Shown: positions 16,801-25,033 of the stretch, piece by piece
How the letters are laid out: every line of letters starts with the position of its first letter
Position numbering within the stretch: position 1 is the first letter of the stretch
Assembly: GCA_015709205.1 (NCBI GenBank)
Contig: JACCQO010000009.1
Coordinates: forward strand, 54,904-118,903
DNA: 64,000 nucleotides
DNA from: Desulfovibrionaceae bacterium
GTDB taxonomy: Bacteria > Desulfobacterota > Desulfovibrionia > Desulfovibrionales > Desulfovibrionaceae
Reading direction: 5' to 3'
Position numbers and translations under genes: made by a program
Notes under the pieces: generated by a model
Databases searched by the model: none
The model's input: only the letters and a program-made list of their open reading frames with translations
Told to the model about the DNA's origin: nothing

Positions 16801-16886
16801 ACGTGCACACGGGCATGCGCACGGTGCTCGAATACATCCTCTCCCCCTACTTCCTGGATTCCCCGGGCCACCTCGGCGCGAGCTGA
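13848..16886 (+). CDS. Fused type I secretion ABC exporter and HlyD-family adaptor
   Basis: The 1012-residue polypeptide joins two proteins normally encoded separately. Residues about 1-320 are an ABC exporter membrane domain of the PrtD/LapB type without a C39 peptidase. Residues about 330-560 are the ATPase: Walker A GGHNGAGKTT near 370, Q-loop YLPQEP, Walker B VAVLDEPTEGLD, switch His in AFSHDP. The signature loop is degenerate (LPLGARRR instead of LSGGQ). A Pro/Ala linker leads to a membrane segment at about 597-618, then a HlyD-like adaptor: lipoyl half GGIVREILVREGDQVRRGQP near 645-665, coiled coil 690-850, second lipoyl half with TTVRAPEGGVVK, and a beta-barrel. It would span the inner membrane and periplasm to meet a TolC-like channel, none of which is in the window. 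Substrate is unknown. Confidence 0.85.
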   Translation: MHELARRLFSRPGAAAELLVTMLFVTMLNLASPFFVMQILNRYISFGFDGTLFYLTLGMFVALALLFGFCRVRDRLAATLGAHRDEQAAAEVFDALARVRPMAVDALSKAQAQDLITHVQTVQNAYEGPNLVAMLEGPFSLLYIGAALCISESLAFIGLTGMGIMYLAGWLASGMGSGAADQYEALATEQRGHAVSALYGADMVRVFSGGAFLRRIWADQIARLGALRIKLSENREFFNSLSRIVTLLVSTVLYAVGAMEVVHGDMNVGTLIGLNILISRAVGTTARLARTQRLIDRASRARAEIRRFLDMPSESADGARIEGYEGRLELRDLAIAFPVRSGSNAPGPDASAPLFSGLNLRLEPGAMAVVGGHNGAGKTTLARILTGLVQPTGGAVLVDGTDLREIALPWWRTRVMYLPQEPVFMGGTLRDNLTMGNRALDQETLNAVLRDVDLGSFLFAGARGLESPVVDMGRALPLGARRRLALARALVVGGPVAVLDEPTEGLDAEGCRAVYRLLARLRGEGRTIVAFSHDPVVVAMADTLVDLDEKPAPGVRAGQAAVPALPGGIPALPRFAPEELAASEAAPPPAPRPVGRRTHALLAAYALFCFCFLGWAQLATLDIVSLAAGEVIPSTRVKRIQHLEGGIVREILVREGDQVRRGQPLVTLERTMQGSSVEEIRVRIAGLEADEARLVAEAEGFETPRFPPGLERDFPDVVGSAVKLFEASRERLENEAAAKREEIVQLANDVDKTTASLTNNRKAYELIQKELAISESLLKDELTSELQHLRLQRAATKLRSSIQEDEAALGRARAALDEGRRNLEHVGNRFREQARDELMRTRRDLGEFRERLKKYADTLKRTTVRAPEGGVVKALYALAPGEVVKPGETIMILVPTQDLLVIEAHLPLQEVGFVHAGQGATIRLASPDARRYGELRGKVTAVSPDAFTDEQGRAYYTIRLATERAFFEKDGNRYDLYPGMTVLAYVHTGMRTVLEYILSPYFLDSPGHLGAS

Positions 16887-16951
16887 CCGCGCACGAGTGT
16901 GGTCGAGCGGCCGGGCGGACGGTCGGGCGGGCCCGCGCCGCGCGGTCAGCT
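16881..16951. repeat. 11-bp inverted repeat spanning convergent stop codons
   Basis: AGCTGACCGCG (16881-16891) and CGCGGTCAGCT (16941-16951) are perfect inverted copies. Each contains the TGA stop of one of the two convergent genes. There is no T-tract, so termination activity is uncertain. Confidence 0.6.
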
Positions 16952-18280
16952 TTCGGCCGTGGTCTTTTCGCGCTCCGCGCGGCGCGCCTCTATGTCGCGC
17001 TGGATCAGGTCCCAGCGGTTGCAGGACGCGCGCAGGGCGCATTCCTCCTCCGTGGGGAAGGGGCCTACGAAGCGCTTGCGGCACACGGCGCAGCACGCGG
17101 GCACGCGGCCGCGCGCAAAGTGCGCGCGAAAGCGCCGGTAGGCCGGGGAACGCCAGATCGCGCCCAGGGAGGTCTCGGCCACCGAGCCGAAGCACAGCTC
17201 CGGCAGGCCCGACGCGCCGCCGTGGCCGAGCACGCGCCAGGGCCAGGGCCCGTCCGGCGCGTCCGTTGCGTCGGGCGTGCCGGGTGTGCCGGGTGCGCCG
17301 CTGCGGTCCGGGCCGGACAGCGCGCTCATGACGCAGGGGTGCACCGAACCGTCCACGGCCACGACCACGGCGCGGCCCACGTTTTCCGAACAGCGCGGCT
17401 GGGGCGTGAGCGGGCTGTCCAGGTGCGCCTCGATCTCCACGCCCAGGTCCCGGCCGCGCGCGCGCACCCGGGCCACGCGCTCGCGGAGCCGGTCCAGGGC
17501 GTCGGCGTCCCGGGCCAGCGCGGCGGCCGGGTCCAGGCCCACGGCCGAGGGCGGGAGCGCGGCCCCGGCCCCGGCGTCTTCCGGCCCACCGGCCCTTGCG
17601 GTTCCGATGACCCCGGCGCGGGCCAGGACCAGGGACAGGGAACTGACCACCACCTGGACCGCACCCAATTCCACGGCCAGTTCGGGCAGCCCGTCGAGTT
17701 CCGCCAGGTCCGGGGCCAGGAGCATGTAGGCCAGGTGCAGCCGGGGCCCGGGCCCGCCGGGCCGGGCATGGCCCGCCGCGCCGGAGCCGGCCGCGTCGGC
17801 CGCCGCGCGCGTCTTGGCCCGGGCGATGTGTCCGGCGGCGGCGCGCACGGCCGCGAGCCCGGCCCCGGCGCGCCAGCGCGCGTTGGCCGCCGCGCTCGCG
17901 CCCGCCAGGGACAGGGCCAGCACGTCCAGCCCGGCGGCCACCAGGGCCTCGGCCATGGTCTCGTCCAACCGCGTGCCGTTGGAGGTCAGGCTCACGGGCT
18001 TGCCCGTGGCCTTGGCCATGCGCAGCAGGGGCAGGAAATTGGGGTGCAGCAGCGTTTCGCCCCAGCCCTGGAGGTGGATGAAGCGCGTGTGCGCAAGCTG
18101 GGGCAGCAGCCGGGCGAACAGGGCCGGGTCCATGAAGGCGGCGGTCCGGGAGAGGCCCCGGTCCGGCCCCAGCAGGGTGTGCGCGCAGTAGGCGCAGTGC
18201 GCGTTGCAGACCGTGGAAAGCTCCACCTGCGCCCAGTCCAGGCGCGGCGGACGGTGTACGGAGAAGAACCTGTCGAGCAT
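16946..18280 (-). CDS. Radical SAM/SPASM domain protein
   Basis: The 444-residue protein starts at ATG 18280 (MLDRFFSVHRPPRLDW). Residues 25-32 are CNAHCAYC, the Cx3CxxC motif that binds the [4Fe-4S] cluster cleaving S-adenosylmethionine. QGWGETLLHPNF and SLTSNGTRLD are the following barrel strands. The C-terminal part has Cys-rich SPASM features (PRCSENVG, VHPCVMSAL, ELCFGSVAETSLGAIW, ACCAVCRKR) that would hold auxiliary clusters. Such proteins often modify peptides or act in cofactor synthesis; no precursor peptide is recognisable next to it. An upstream in-frame ATG at 18493 gives 71 extra low-complexity residues and was rejected. The gene is convergent with the ABC-HlyD fusion and divergent from the acyl-CoA dehydrogenase operon. 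Confidence 0.82.
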   Translation of the reverse strand: MLDRFFSVHRPPRLDWAQVELSTVCNAHCAYCAHTLLGPDRGLSRTAAFMDPALFARLLPQLAHTRFIHLQGWGETLLHPNFLPLLRMAKATGKPVSLTSNGTRLDETMAEALVAAGLDVLALSLAGASAAANARWRAGAGLAAVRAAAGHIARAKTRAAADAAGSGAAGHARPGGPGPRLHLAYMLLAPDLAELDGLPELAVELGAVQVVVSSLSLVLARAGVIGTARAGGPEDAGAGAALPPSAVGLDPAAALARDADALDRLRERVARVRARGRDLGVEIEAHLDSPLTPQPRCSENVGRAVVVAVDGSVHPCVMSALSGPDRSGAPGTPGTPDATDAPDGPWPWRVLGHGGASGLPELCFGSVAETSLGAIWRSPAYRRFRAHFARGRVPACCAVCRKRFVGPFPTEEECALRASCNRWDLIQRDIEARRAEREKTTAES

Positions 18281-18474
18281 GGCGCGGTCCTCAAGGTTCT
18301 CTCGCGCGGTGTTCGCGCGAAGGGAGCGGGGGATACGGGCTGCGCCGGACCCCGCCGACGGGTGCGGCGACCTTCGCAAACTACATCCGCCAAGGCGCGC
18401 GCGCAACCCACCATAATCGTCGGAAAACCAGCGCCCTGCGGGGCCCGGGGACCCGCATGGAAAGCCAAAAGACG

Positions 18475-18503
18475 TTGACGTGAAGGGGTTCATGCCGTAG
18501 CGT
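18475..18503 (+). promoter_or_regulatory. Candidate promoter of the acyl-CoA dehydrogenase/ETF operon
   Basis: TTGACG (18475-18480), a 17-bp spacer and TAGCGT (18498-18503) lie about 70 bp before the ATG at 18571. This is within the 290-bp divergent region shared with the radical SAM gene. Confidence 0.35.
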
Positions 18504-18570
18504 TCGCACTCGCAATTTTGCTACGTTGGAGATCCCCTCACCCCAACCACCGAGACCAGGAACATCACGC

Positions 18571-20676
18571 ATGGAATTTCTGCGCACTCTTCCCGGTGAC
18601 GACGTCCGGCAGATCATGTGGCGTTTCGCCGACCGCTTCGACCTCCAGATGGCCGTGCAGTCCGCACGCTCCATCGCCCGCACCGTCGTGGCCCGCCTCG
18701 TGGCCGACGGCGCGCGCAACACGCACGACTGGACCGAACAGAAGGCCCGGCTCCTGGACGCCTTCGACGCCTCCGGACTGACCTCCATCTACATGGACCC
18801 GCACCAGGGCGGCTTCATCGAAGGCCCCAAGAACCTGGCCCTGGCCCTGGTGGCCTTCGAACTGGCCTGGGTGGACGGCGGCGCGGCCACCGGCTCCCTG
18901 GCCGGCAACCTGGCGCTCGCGCCGATCCACGAAAAGGGCACCCCCGAGCAGCGCGACCACTACATGTCCCTGTGCGTGCCGCCCCAGCCGGGCGACGACC
19001 GCAAGGTCTGGCGCGGGGCCTTCGCGCTCACGGAACCGCTGCCCTTCGTGGGCGTGGACACCGGTGTGCTCGCCGGGCGCATGCGGGTGGCCGAGTGGAA
19101 GGACGGCGAGGAGCCCCTGCTCAAGGTCGACAAGCGCGGCCGGTTCATCACCAACATGCCCTTCGCGGACTTCGTGACCGCGGCCGTGGACTCCGGCGAC
19201 GAGCGCATCAAGGGCTCGTGCATGGTCATCCTGGAGAGGAACGACCCCGGCATCTTCGACGCCGGGTCCATGACCCTGAAGATGGTCCACCAGCTTTCCG
19301 CCACCTCGGACCCGGTCATCAGCGTGACCGTGCCCGCGAGCCGGATCATCGGCGGCTACACCGTGCAGGACGGCGTGATCGTGCCCAACTTCAGCCACGC
19401 GGAGATCATCGGCGCGGTCTTCCACCGCACGCGCATCCCCGTGGGCATCATGACCGCGGCCAAGCTGCTCTCGGCCGTGGAGCCCGTGATCCGCTACCAC
19501 CGCCAGCGCTTCCGGGGCGGCGACGGCGAGCCCGGCTCCCCGCGCCACGATCTGGGCATCCAGCAGAAGGAGGACGCCCTGCACCGCCTCGTGGACGTCT
19601 GGGCCATGGGCGAGGCCGCCGCGTCCCTGGGCTTCGACGCCGCGCGCAAGGCCGACCTCTTCGACCCCATGGAGCGCGCGCGCGAGGAATTCTTCGCGGC
19701 CGAGGGGATCACCGGCGGCCGCGCCCAGCTCATGGCCCTGCGCAAGAAGCAGGACCAGGCCGTGGAACTGGTCGCCGAGCGCGCCAAGGGACCGGACGGG
19801 CGCAACGACGCGCGCATCGCGGAGCTGGAGTCCGACCTGCTGGCGGCCTCCCAGGTCCTCGACGCCGAGCTCAACGTGATCATTCCGGCCTGCAAGCTGT
19901 GGAACACGGGCCAGGGCGCCACGATGATGCGCGAGGCCGTGTCCCTGGTCGGCGGCTACGGCATCACCGAGGACTGTCCCGGCTTCCTGGGCCACAAGTG
20001 GATGGACGCGCAGCTGGAGGCCACCTACGAGGGCCCCGAGGCCGTGCAGCGCCGCCACCTGACCGCGACCATGACCAACCCGGTCTTTCTGGCGCAGATG
20101 CGTGGCTGGATCGAGGAACTGGGCCGCATCGCAGCCGAAAAGCCCGGCATGGGCGCCTGCTCCCTGGCCAGCGCCATGCGCTTGTGGCTGTGGTCCCTGG
20201 ACTACCTGGCCGCGTCCAAGGACGCCGAGGGCCGCAAGCTCTACCACAACAAGCGCCAGGGCGTGACCTTCCCCCTGGCCGACGCCCTGTGCTGGCTGCT
20301 GGCCGCGCGCTGCCTCATCGCCGACGTGCTCGCCCTGGAGGAGAACGGGCCCATGAACCCGGTGGTCGCCGAGGGCCTGGAAGGCATGCTGCAGTTCTAC
20401 CGCGACGTGGCGGCGGTGCAGTGCGCGCGCGCCGCGGGCGAGGCCTCGCGCGTGTGCACCGAGCTGGTCTACGGCTACCACTGCCACCCGGACTGCGGCG
20501 GCGCGTGCTGCACCGAGTCCGGCCCGGACGCCGAGGTCTTTGCCGGGTCCGTGCGCTTCTCCGAGCTGCGCGCGGCCGTGGACGGGTGCCTGTCCGGCTC
20601 GCGGCTGGCCAAGGACCGCGCGGCCCGGGCCCTGACCCAGGTGATGATTCCCGAGGCCCTGGACTACCCGCTGTAG
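18571..20676 (+). CDS. Acyl-CoA dehydrogenase family protein, large form with C-terminal Cys cluster
   Basis: The 701-residue protein starts at MEFLRTLPGDDVRQ. Family features include the FAD/substrate segment (AFALTEPLPFVGVDTG), DAGSMTLKMVHQLSATSD, FSHAEIIGAVFHRTRIPVG and the C-terminal helical block with GGYGITEDCPGFLGHKWMD near residue 465 and EGPEAVQRR. It should oxidise an acyl-CoA to the enoyl-CoA and hand electrons to ETF. It is about 100-300 residues longer than typical dehydrogenases. Its C-terminus carries YHCHPDCGGACC near residue 634, a possible metal or cluster site. An ETF-QO-like gene, etfB and etfA follow on the same strand, making a complete electron path. Acyl substrate unknown. 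Confidence 0.85.
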   Translation: MEFLRTLPGDDVRQIMWRFADRFDLQMAVQSARSIARTVVARLVADGARNTHDWTEQKARLLDAFDASGLTSIYMDPHQGGFIEGPKNLALALVAFELAWVDGGAATGSLAGNLALAPIHEKGTPEQRDHYMSLCVPPQPGDDRKVWRGAFALTEPLPFVGVDTGVLAGRMRVAEWKDGEEPLLKVDKRGRFITNMPFADFVTAAVDSGDERIKGSCMVILERNDPGIFDAGSMTLKMVHQLSATSDPVISVTVPASRIIGGYTVQDGVIVPNFSHAEIIGAVFHRTRIPVGIMTAAKLLSAVEPVIRYHRQRFRGGDGEPGSPRHDLGIQQKEDALHRLVDVWAMGEAAASLGFDAARKADLFDPMERAREEFFAAEGITGGRAQLMALRKKQDQAVELVAERAKGPDGRNDARIAELESDLLAASQVLDAELNVIIPACKLWNTGQGATMMREAVSLVGGYGITEDCPGFLGHKWMDAQLEATYEGPEAVQRRHLTATMTNPVFLAQMRGWIEELGRIAAEKPGMGACSLASAMRLWLWSLDYLAASKDAEGRKLYHNKRQGVTFPLADALCWLLAARCLIADVLALEENGPMNPVVAEGLEGMLQFYRDVAAVQCARAAGEASRVCTELVYGYHCHPDCGGACCTESGPDAEVFAGSVRFSELRAAVDGCLSGSRLAKDRAARALTQVMIPEALDYPL

Positions 20677-20786
20677 GGGCGCTGCAGGGTGCGGTAGCCG
20701 CCCGCGGCCCGCGCCCGGACCGCGACGCATCCCGTTGCGGTCCGGCGCGCCGGGCCGGGGCGCGACGTTTTTCGGCCTCCCGGCCC

Positions 20787-20805
20787 GACCGGACCGCGTC
20801 CGGTC
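20787..20805 (+). other. Intra-operon stem-loop between dehydrogenase and ETF-QO genes
   Basis: A perfect 8-bp stem (GACCGGAC 20787-20794 with GTCCGGTC 20798-20805, loop CGC) lies in the 180-bp gap after the dehydrogenase. It has no T-run, so it is more likely an mRNA stability or processing hairpin than a full terminator. Confidence 0.45.
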
Positions 20806-20856
20806 GCTTGCGATATTTCTTCGACAACCTCCACGAACCTTCCCGACGAGCAGGCC

Positions 20857-22728
20857 ATGAGCGAGCAGACTCCTGAAATCGAACGCCAGACCATGCAGGT
20901 GGACATCGCCTGCGTGGGCTTCGGCCCGGCCATGTGCGGCTTCCTGACCACCCTGTCGCGCCTGCTGGTGCACGAGGACGGCACCCCGGTGGCCGAGTCC
21001 AAGGCCATGCCCGGCCTGCCGCCGCAGGTCATCTGCTACGAGCGCGCCGACGACGTGGGCTTCGGCGTGTCCGGCGTGGTCACCAAGGGCCGCGCCATCC
21101 GCAACTCCTACCTGCACCTGGACCTTTCCGAGATTCCCATGGCCGCGCCCGTGCAGGAGGAAAAGCTCGTCTACCTCCTGGACCCCGTGGGCGCGTCGCG
21201 CCGTTCCACCCTGCTGCGCCTGGCGGAAAAGGCCATTCCCCTGCTCGGCCGGGCCGCCGGGTACCGCAAGGAACTCTGCGCCGCCGAGCTGCCCTGGACG
21301 CCGGAATTCATGTCCAAGGAAGAGGGCATGGTCCTGTCCATGGGCCAGTTCACCCAGTGGGTGGCCTCCCAGGTCATGTCCACCGGGCTGGTCCAGGTCT
21401 GGCCGTCCATGCCCGTGGCCGCGCCGCTGCTCGACGGCAACAAGGTCCTCGGCGTGCGCCTGGCCGACCAGGGCGTGAACAGGAAGGGCGAACCCGACAT
21501 GGGCTTCATGCCCGGCATGGACATCCGCGCCGACCTCACGGTGGTGGCCGACGGCCCGGTGGGCCCGGTCTCCCGCGCCATCGACGAGCGGCTGGGCATG
21601 CCCGCGGGCAGGCACGTGCGCGACTGGGCCGTGGGCATGAAGGCCGTGGTGGACCTGCCCGAGGGCTGCGGGCTGCAGCCCGGCACCGTGCTGCACACCA
21701 TCGGCTACCCCGAGCCCGAAATCTTCGGTTTCCTCTACGTCTACCCGAACAACGTGGCCTGCATGGGCATCTTCGTGCCCTCGTGGTTCGACAACCCCGT
21801 GCGCACGGCCTACCGCTACCTCCAGCACTGGATGCAGCACCCCTACCTCTGGCGCTACCTTTCGGGCGGCACGCTGCGCTCCTGGGGGGCCAAGTCGCTG
21901 CAGGAGTCCGGCAGGCAGGGCGAGCCGTTCCTGGCGGGCGACGGGTACGCGCGCATCGGCGAGTGTTCCGGCTCCACCAACGTGCTCACGGGCTCGGGCG
22001 TGGACGAGGCCTGGGCCACGGGCAAGCACCTGGGCGAATCCGTGATCGAGCTGCTCAAGTGCTGCAAGCCCTTTACCCGCGAAAATCTCGAAGAGACCTA
22101 CGTGCGCCGCCGCCGCGCCAGTTGGGTGGAGGCCGAGGCCAAGATCGCGGAACACGCCCGCGACGGCTTCCAGCACGGCTTCGTCCCGGGCATGGTCGGC
22201 ATGGCCCTGGCCGGGTTCACCAAGGGGCGGCTGCGCTGGCCCGCGCGCATCAAGCGCCCGCAGGACCGGCTCCCGACCATCGAGGAGTACTACCGCGGCC
22301 GCATCCCGGGCGACGAGATCCAGGCCATCCGCGAGCAGTGCCGCGCCAAGGGCGCGTCGCTCCACGACGCGCTCATGGACCGCGCGGGCTGGCCCGCCGT
22401 GGAGCCGGACGGCAAGCTGCTCGTCTCGCACCAGGACGCCCTGCTGCTCGGCGGCAAGGTCCAGGCCCCGGCGGGCTATGCGGACCACGTGCGCTTCGCC
22501 GACCCGACCGTGTGCGAGAGCTGCTACACCAAGGTCTGCATCGAGGCCTGTTCGGGCCAGGCCATCACCACCAATCCCGAGGGCGGCGTGCCGCTCTTCG
22601 ACCGCGAGAAGTGCGTGCACTGCGGCGCGTGCCTGTGGAACTGCTCCAAGTCCCGGCCGGACGACGAGGAGCGCACCAACGTGCTCTTTTCCGCGGGCGC
22701 GGGCGGGCTGCATTCGGCCGAGAACTGA
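20857..22728 (+). CDS. ETF-quinone oxidoreductase-like FAD/[4Fe-4S] protein
   Basis: The 623-residue protein starts MSEQTPEIERQ. An N-terminal FAD-binding Rossmann motif (VDIACVGFGPAMCGF, residues 12-26), a middle flavin region (DLTVVADGPVGPVSRAID) and GSGVDEAWATGKHLGESVIE match the FixC/ETF-QO group. The C-terminus has a ferredoxin-like cluster domain: CESCYTKVC-x3-C (residues about 553-566) and CVHCGACLWNC (near 590-600). It should take electrons from reduced ETF and pass them to menaquinone or another carrier at the inner face of the membrane. It lies between an acyl-CoA dehydrogenase and etfBA, which fixes the role. Two cluster-type Cys sets hint at more than one iron-sulfur centre. Confidence 0.85.
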   Translation: MSEQTPEIERQTMQVDIACVGFGPAMCGFLTTLSRLLVHEDGTPVAESKAMPGLPPQVICYERADDVGFGVSGVVTKGRAIRNSYLHLDLSEIPMAAPVQEEKLVYLLDPVGASRRSTLLRLAEKAIPLLGRAAGYRKELCAAELPWTPEFMSKEEGMVLSMGQFTQWVASQVMSTGLVQVWPSMPVAAPLLDGNKVLGVRLADQGVNRKGEPDMGFMPGMDIRADLTVVADGPVGPVSRAIDERLGMPAGRHVRDWAVGMKAVVDLPEGCGLQPGTVLHTIGYPEPEIFGFLYVYPNNVACMGIFVPSWFDNPVRTAYRYLQHWMQHPYLWRYLSGGTLRSWGAKSLQESGRQGEPFLAGDGYARIGECSGSTNVLTGSGVDEAWATGKHLGESVIELLKCCKPFTRENLEETYVRRRRASWVEAEAKIAEHARDGFQHGFVPGMVGMALAGFTKGRLRWPARIKRPQDRLPTIEEYYRGRIPGDEIQAIREQCRAKGASLHDALMDRAGWPAVEPDGKLLVSHQDALLLGGKVQAPAGYADHVRFADPTVCESCYTKVCIEACSGQAITTNPEGGVPLFDREKCVHCGACLWNCSKSRPDDEERTNVLFSAGAGGLHSAEN

Positions 22729-22857
22729 TTTTCGGGCCGGGTCCGCCCGGTCCGCGCTGGGGACGGATTTCACCGGGCGGCCGCGCGGCCGCCGAGACCA
22801 TATCCGTGGCGATGCGCGCCGGGAGGCCCGGGCGCGGAACACGGCAAGGAGAACGTC

Positions 22858-23661
22858 ATGGCATACCATATCGTCGTATGCGGCAGCATCGTTCCGGACC
22901 CGCTCCAGACCCTGGAGCCGGTGGCCGGGCCCGCGGGCCCGGCGCTCAAGAACGAGATGATGCTGCCCGCGGTGCTCGATCCCTGGGCGGGCCACGCCCT
23001 GTACGAGGCCGCCAACCTGGCGGCCAAACATCCCGGCTCCAAGGTCACGCTCGTGGCCCTGGGCCCCAAGGCCAAGCTGCAGCAGGTCATGATGACCATC
23101 GCCCAGAAGGTGCCCTTCGAGCTCAAGGCCCTGGACGGCCCGGCGGGCGGGTTCGTGGACGCGGCCGAGACCGCCGCGGCCCTGGCCGGGGCCATCGAGT
23201 CCCTGCCCGGCCTGGACAAGGCCAACCTGCTGCTCTTCGGCGGCTGGCAGTCCGCCTCGCGCGGCACCGGCGCGGTGCTCCAGATGGTCGGCGAGCGCCT
23301 CGGCATCGTGGACCAGTTCCAGGGCGTGGACGAATGCGCGGTGCAGGCCGACGGGTCCCTGCGCATCAAGGAGCGCATCGAGGGCGGCAGCTACCTGGTC
23401 TCCGCGCTGGCCTCGCCCCCGGCCGTGCTCGGCTGGGCCACGGGCATGCTCCCCGAGCCGCCGAACAACCCCCAGGTGGGCATGGTCAACATGCGCACGG
23501 TGATGCCCGCGCTGCAGCAGGCCAAGCCCGCGCCGGTCGGCGCGGGCGGCGCGGCCTTCGAAAAGGTCGAGCTGCCCAGCCAGCGCCGCCAGACGCGCAT
23601 CGTCAAGGACACGCCCGTGGAGGACGTCGCCCGCGAGATCGTGGAGTGGATCCGCTCCTAG
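22858..23661 (+). CDS. etfB: Electron transfer flavoprotein beta subunit
   Basis: The 267-residue product has the usual EtfB length. It starts MAYHIVVCGSIVPDP behind AAGGAG (spacing 7). LDPWAGHALYEAANLAAKH and VTLVALGPKAKLQQVM are the adenine-nucleotide (AMP) binding strands of the alpha/beta ETF fold; LLLFGGWQSASRGTGAVLQMVGERLG matches the core block before the recognition loop. It pairs with EtfA (48 bp downstream) and carries electrons from the acyl-CoA dehydrogenase to the ETF-QO-like protein encoded just upstream. The canonical ADQDT-like segment is weak, so the nucleotide bound is uncertain. Confidence 0.85.
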   Translation: MAYHIVVCGSIVPDPLQTLEPVAGPAGPALKNEMMLPAVLDPWAGHALYEAANLAAKHPGSKVTLVALGPKAKLQQVMMTIAQKVPFELKALDGPAGGFVDAAETAAALAGAIESLPGLDKANLLLFGGWQSASRGTGAVLQMVGERLGIVDQFQGVDECAVQADGSLRIKERIEGGSYLVSALASPPAVLGWATGMLPEPPNNPQVGMVNMRTVMPALQQAKPAPVGAGGAAFEKVELPSQRRQTRIVKDTPVEDVAREIVEWIRS

Positions 23662-23709
23662 CGGTCCGGGCCGGAACCTGAACCAGGACGCACGTCCGGG
23701 ACACAGATC

Positions 23710-24735
23710 ATGGAAAAGATACTTTTTGTCGCACATACCGATGCGTCCGGCGCGCTGCCCAGGAACGCGCTGGAAACCCTGACCGCCGCCAAGGACCTGG
23801 CCGCCGGGCTGGGCGCGGAACTCGCGGTCGGCCTGGTGGGCGCGGACGTGGCCGCGGCCGCCGACTCCATCGCGGCCTGCGGCGCATCCGCCTTTCTGGG
23901 CGTGAGCGGGCCGGACTTCGCGGACAGCCGCTACTCCAGCGACGCCGCGGCCCTGGAGGCCCTGGGCAAAAATTCCGGGGCCACGATCATCGTGGGCCCG
24001 GCCACCTCGCGCTTCGCGCGCGTGTTGCCGGGCGTGGCCCAGCGCCTGGGCGGGGCCGTGGACACGCAGCTTGCGGGCCTGACCGCCACGAACGGGACCG
24101 TCTCGGCCGTGCGCTGGTTCTACCGCCAGCGCATGGAGGGCACGCTTTCGCGCACCGCCCGGCCCTGGGTGCTGACCATCGCGCCGGGCTCCTTCGCCCC
24201 CTTCGAGGGCGCGGGCTCCGCGACCCTGGAGAACGTGGGCGTGGACCTGGACGCGGCCTGCAAGCGCACCACCGTGGTCGGCATCGAGGCCCCGGCGGCC
24301 GACGCCCAGACCATCCGCCCGGACGCCGAGCTGCTCTTCGTGGCCGGCGCGGGCTGGACCAAGAAGCAGGCCGACGGGCAGGTGCACCTGGACGTGGCCG
24401 AAAAGTGCATCCTCGGCTTCCTGGACGCCACCAAGGCCTCCCTGGGCTCGTCCAAATCCCTGGTGGACATCTCCGGCGAGGGCCAGAAGGTGCTGCCCTT
24501 CATGAGCCACCTGCACCAGGTCGGCCAGACCGGCGCGACCCCGCGTCACCCCAAGGGGTTGGCCACCTGCTGCCACGGCGAGGAGCCGCACGTGGTCGGC
24601 TGGCGTTTCATCGGCGAGCGGCGCGCCGTGAACCTGGACGCGGGCTGCGGTTGGGCCCAGGGCAAGGCCGACGTGCTCTACGTGGCCGACGCCTTTGCCG
24701 TGGTCGCCAAGGTCAACGAGCTGCTGGCCGAATAG
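23710..24735 (+). CDS. etfA: Electron transfer flavoprotein alpha subunit
   Basis: The 341-residue product has an N-terminal ETF alpha/beta domain (MEKILFVAHTDASGALPRNA, TIIVGPATSRFARVLPGVAQ) and a C-terminal FAD domain (KSLVDISGEGQKVLPFMSHL, VGQTGATPRHP, YVADAFAVVAKVNELL). VGQTG is the classical FAD-site motif. The segment that normally reads IAVGISGAIQH is replaced by ATCCHGEEPHVVGWRF, with two adjacent Cys and two His, so flavin environment or redox tuning may differ from housekeeping ETF. It is last in the four-gene unit and is followed by a strong terminator. Confidence 0.87.
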   Translation: MEKILFVAHTDASGALPRNALETLTAAKDLAAGLGAELAVGLVGADVAAAADSIAACGASAFLGVSGPDFADSRYSSDAAALEALGKNSGATIIVGPATSRFARVLPGVAQRLGGAVDTQLAGLTATNGTVSAVRWFYRQRMEGTLSRTARPWVLTIAPGSFAPFEGAGSATLENVGVDLDAACKRTTVVGIEAPAADAQTIRPDAELLFVAGAGWTKKQADGQVHLDVAEKCILGFLDATKASLGSSKSLVDISGEGQKVLPFMSHLHQVGQTGATPRHPKGLATCCHGEEPHVVGWRFIGERRAVNLDAGCGWAQGKADVLYVADAFAVVAKVNELLAE

Positions 24736-24785
24736 CGCACGCAGGCGCGGCGGCCGCCAGACGGTCCGCTCATACGCATGTCTTG

Positions 24786-24818
24786 AAATCCCGCCGCCTT
24801 GCGGCGGGATTTTTTTTC
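24786..24818 (+). terminator. Terminator of the dehydrogenase/ETF operon
   Basis: A 12-bp stem (24786-24797 with 24801-24812, loop CTT) is followed by a T-run to about 24817. It separates the ETF operon from the receiver/PEP-like pair. Confidence 0.9.
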
Positions 24819-24870
24819 GCGCCGGACTGGCGGCCAGCGGCCCGGGGGCCGCGTGCGGCGCGCGGCGGGC

Positions 24871-24900
24871 TTGGCAAGGGGGCGGAATTTTTCGTATGCT
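24871..24900 (+). promoter_or_regulatory. Candidate promoter for the degenerate receiver gene
   Basis: TTGGCA (24871-24876), an 18-bp spacer and TATGCT (24895-24900) lie about 130 bp before the ATG at 25034. The spacer overlaps an inverted repeat TTTTTCG ... CGAAAAA (about 24888-24907). It does not fit sigma-54 spacing. Confidence 0.4.
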
Positions 24901-25033
24901 GCGAAAAAGCCGCAAAGGCTCCGGGCGCACGGGCGCGCGGGGCGCGGCGGCGGGCGGCCGTGCCGAGGCCGTTCGCCGGCGGGCCGACCCTGCGGGGATC
25001 GGCCGCAGGTACGGGGCCACACGGGGAGAGGCC

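Noticed and set aside
20677-20856. A full terminator between the dehydrogenase and ETF-QO-like genes
   Set aside because: The hairpin lacks a T-run and the genes make a single electron-transfer pathway, so operon read-through is more likely.
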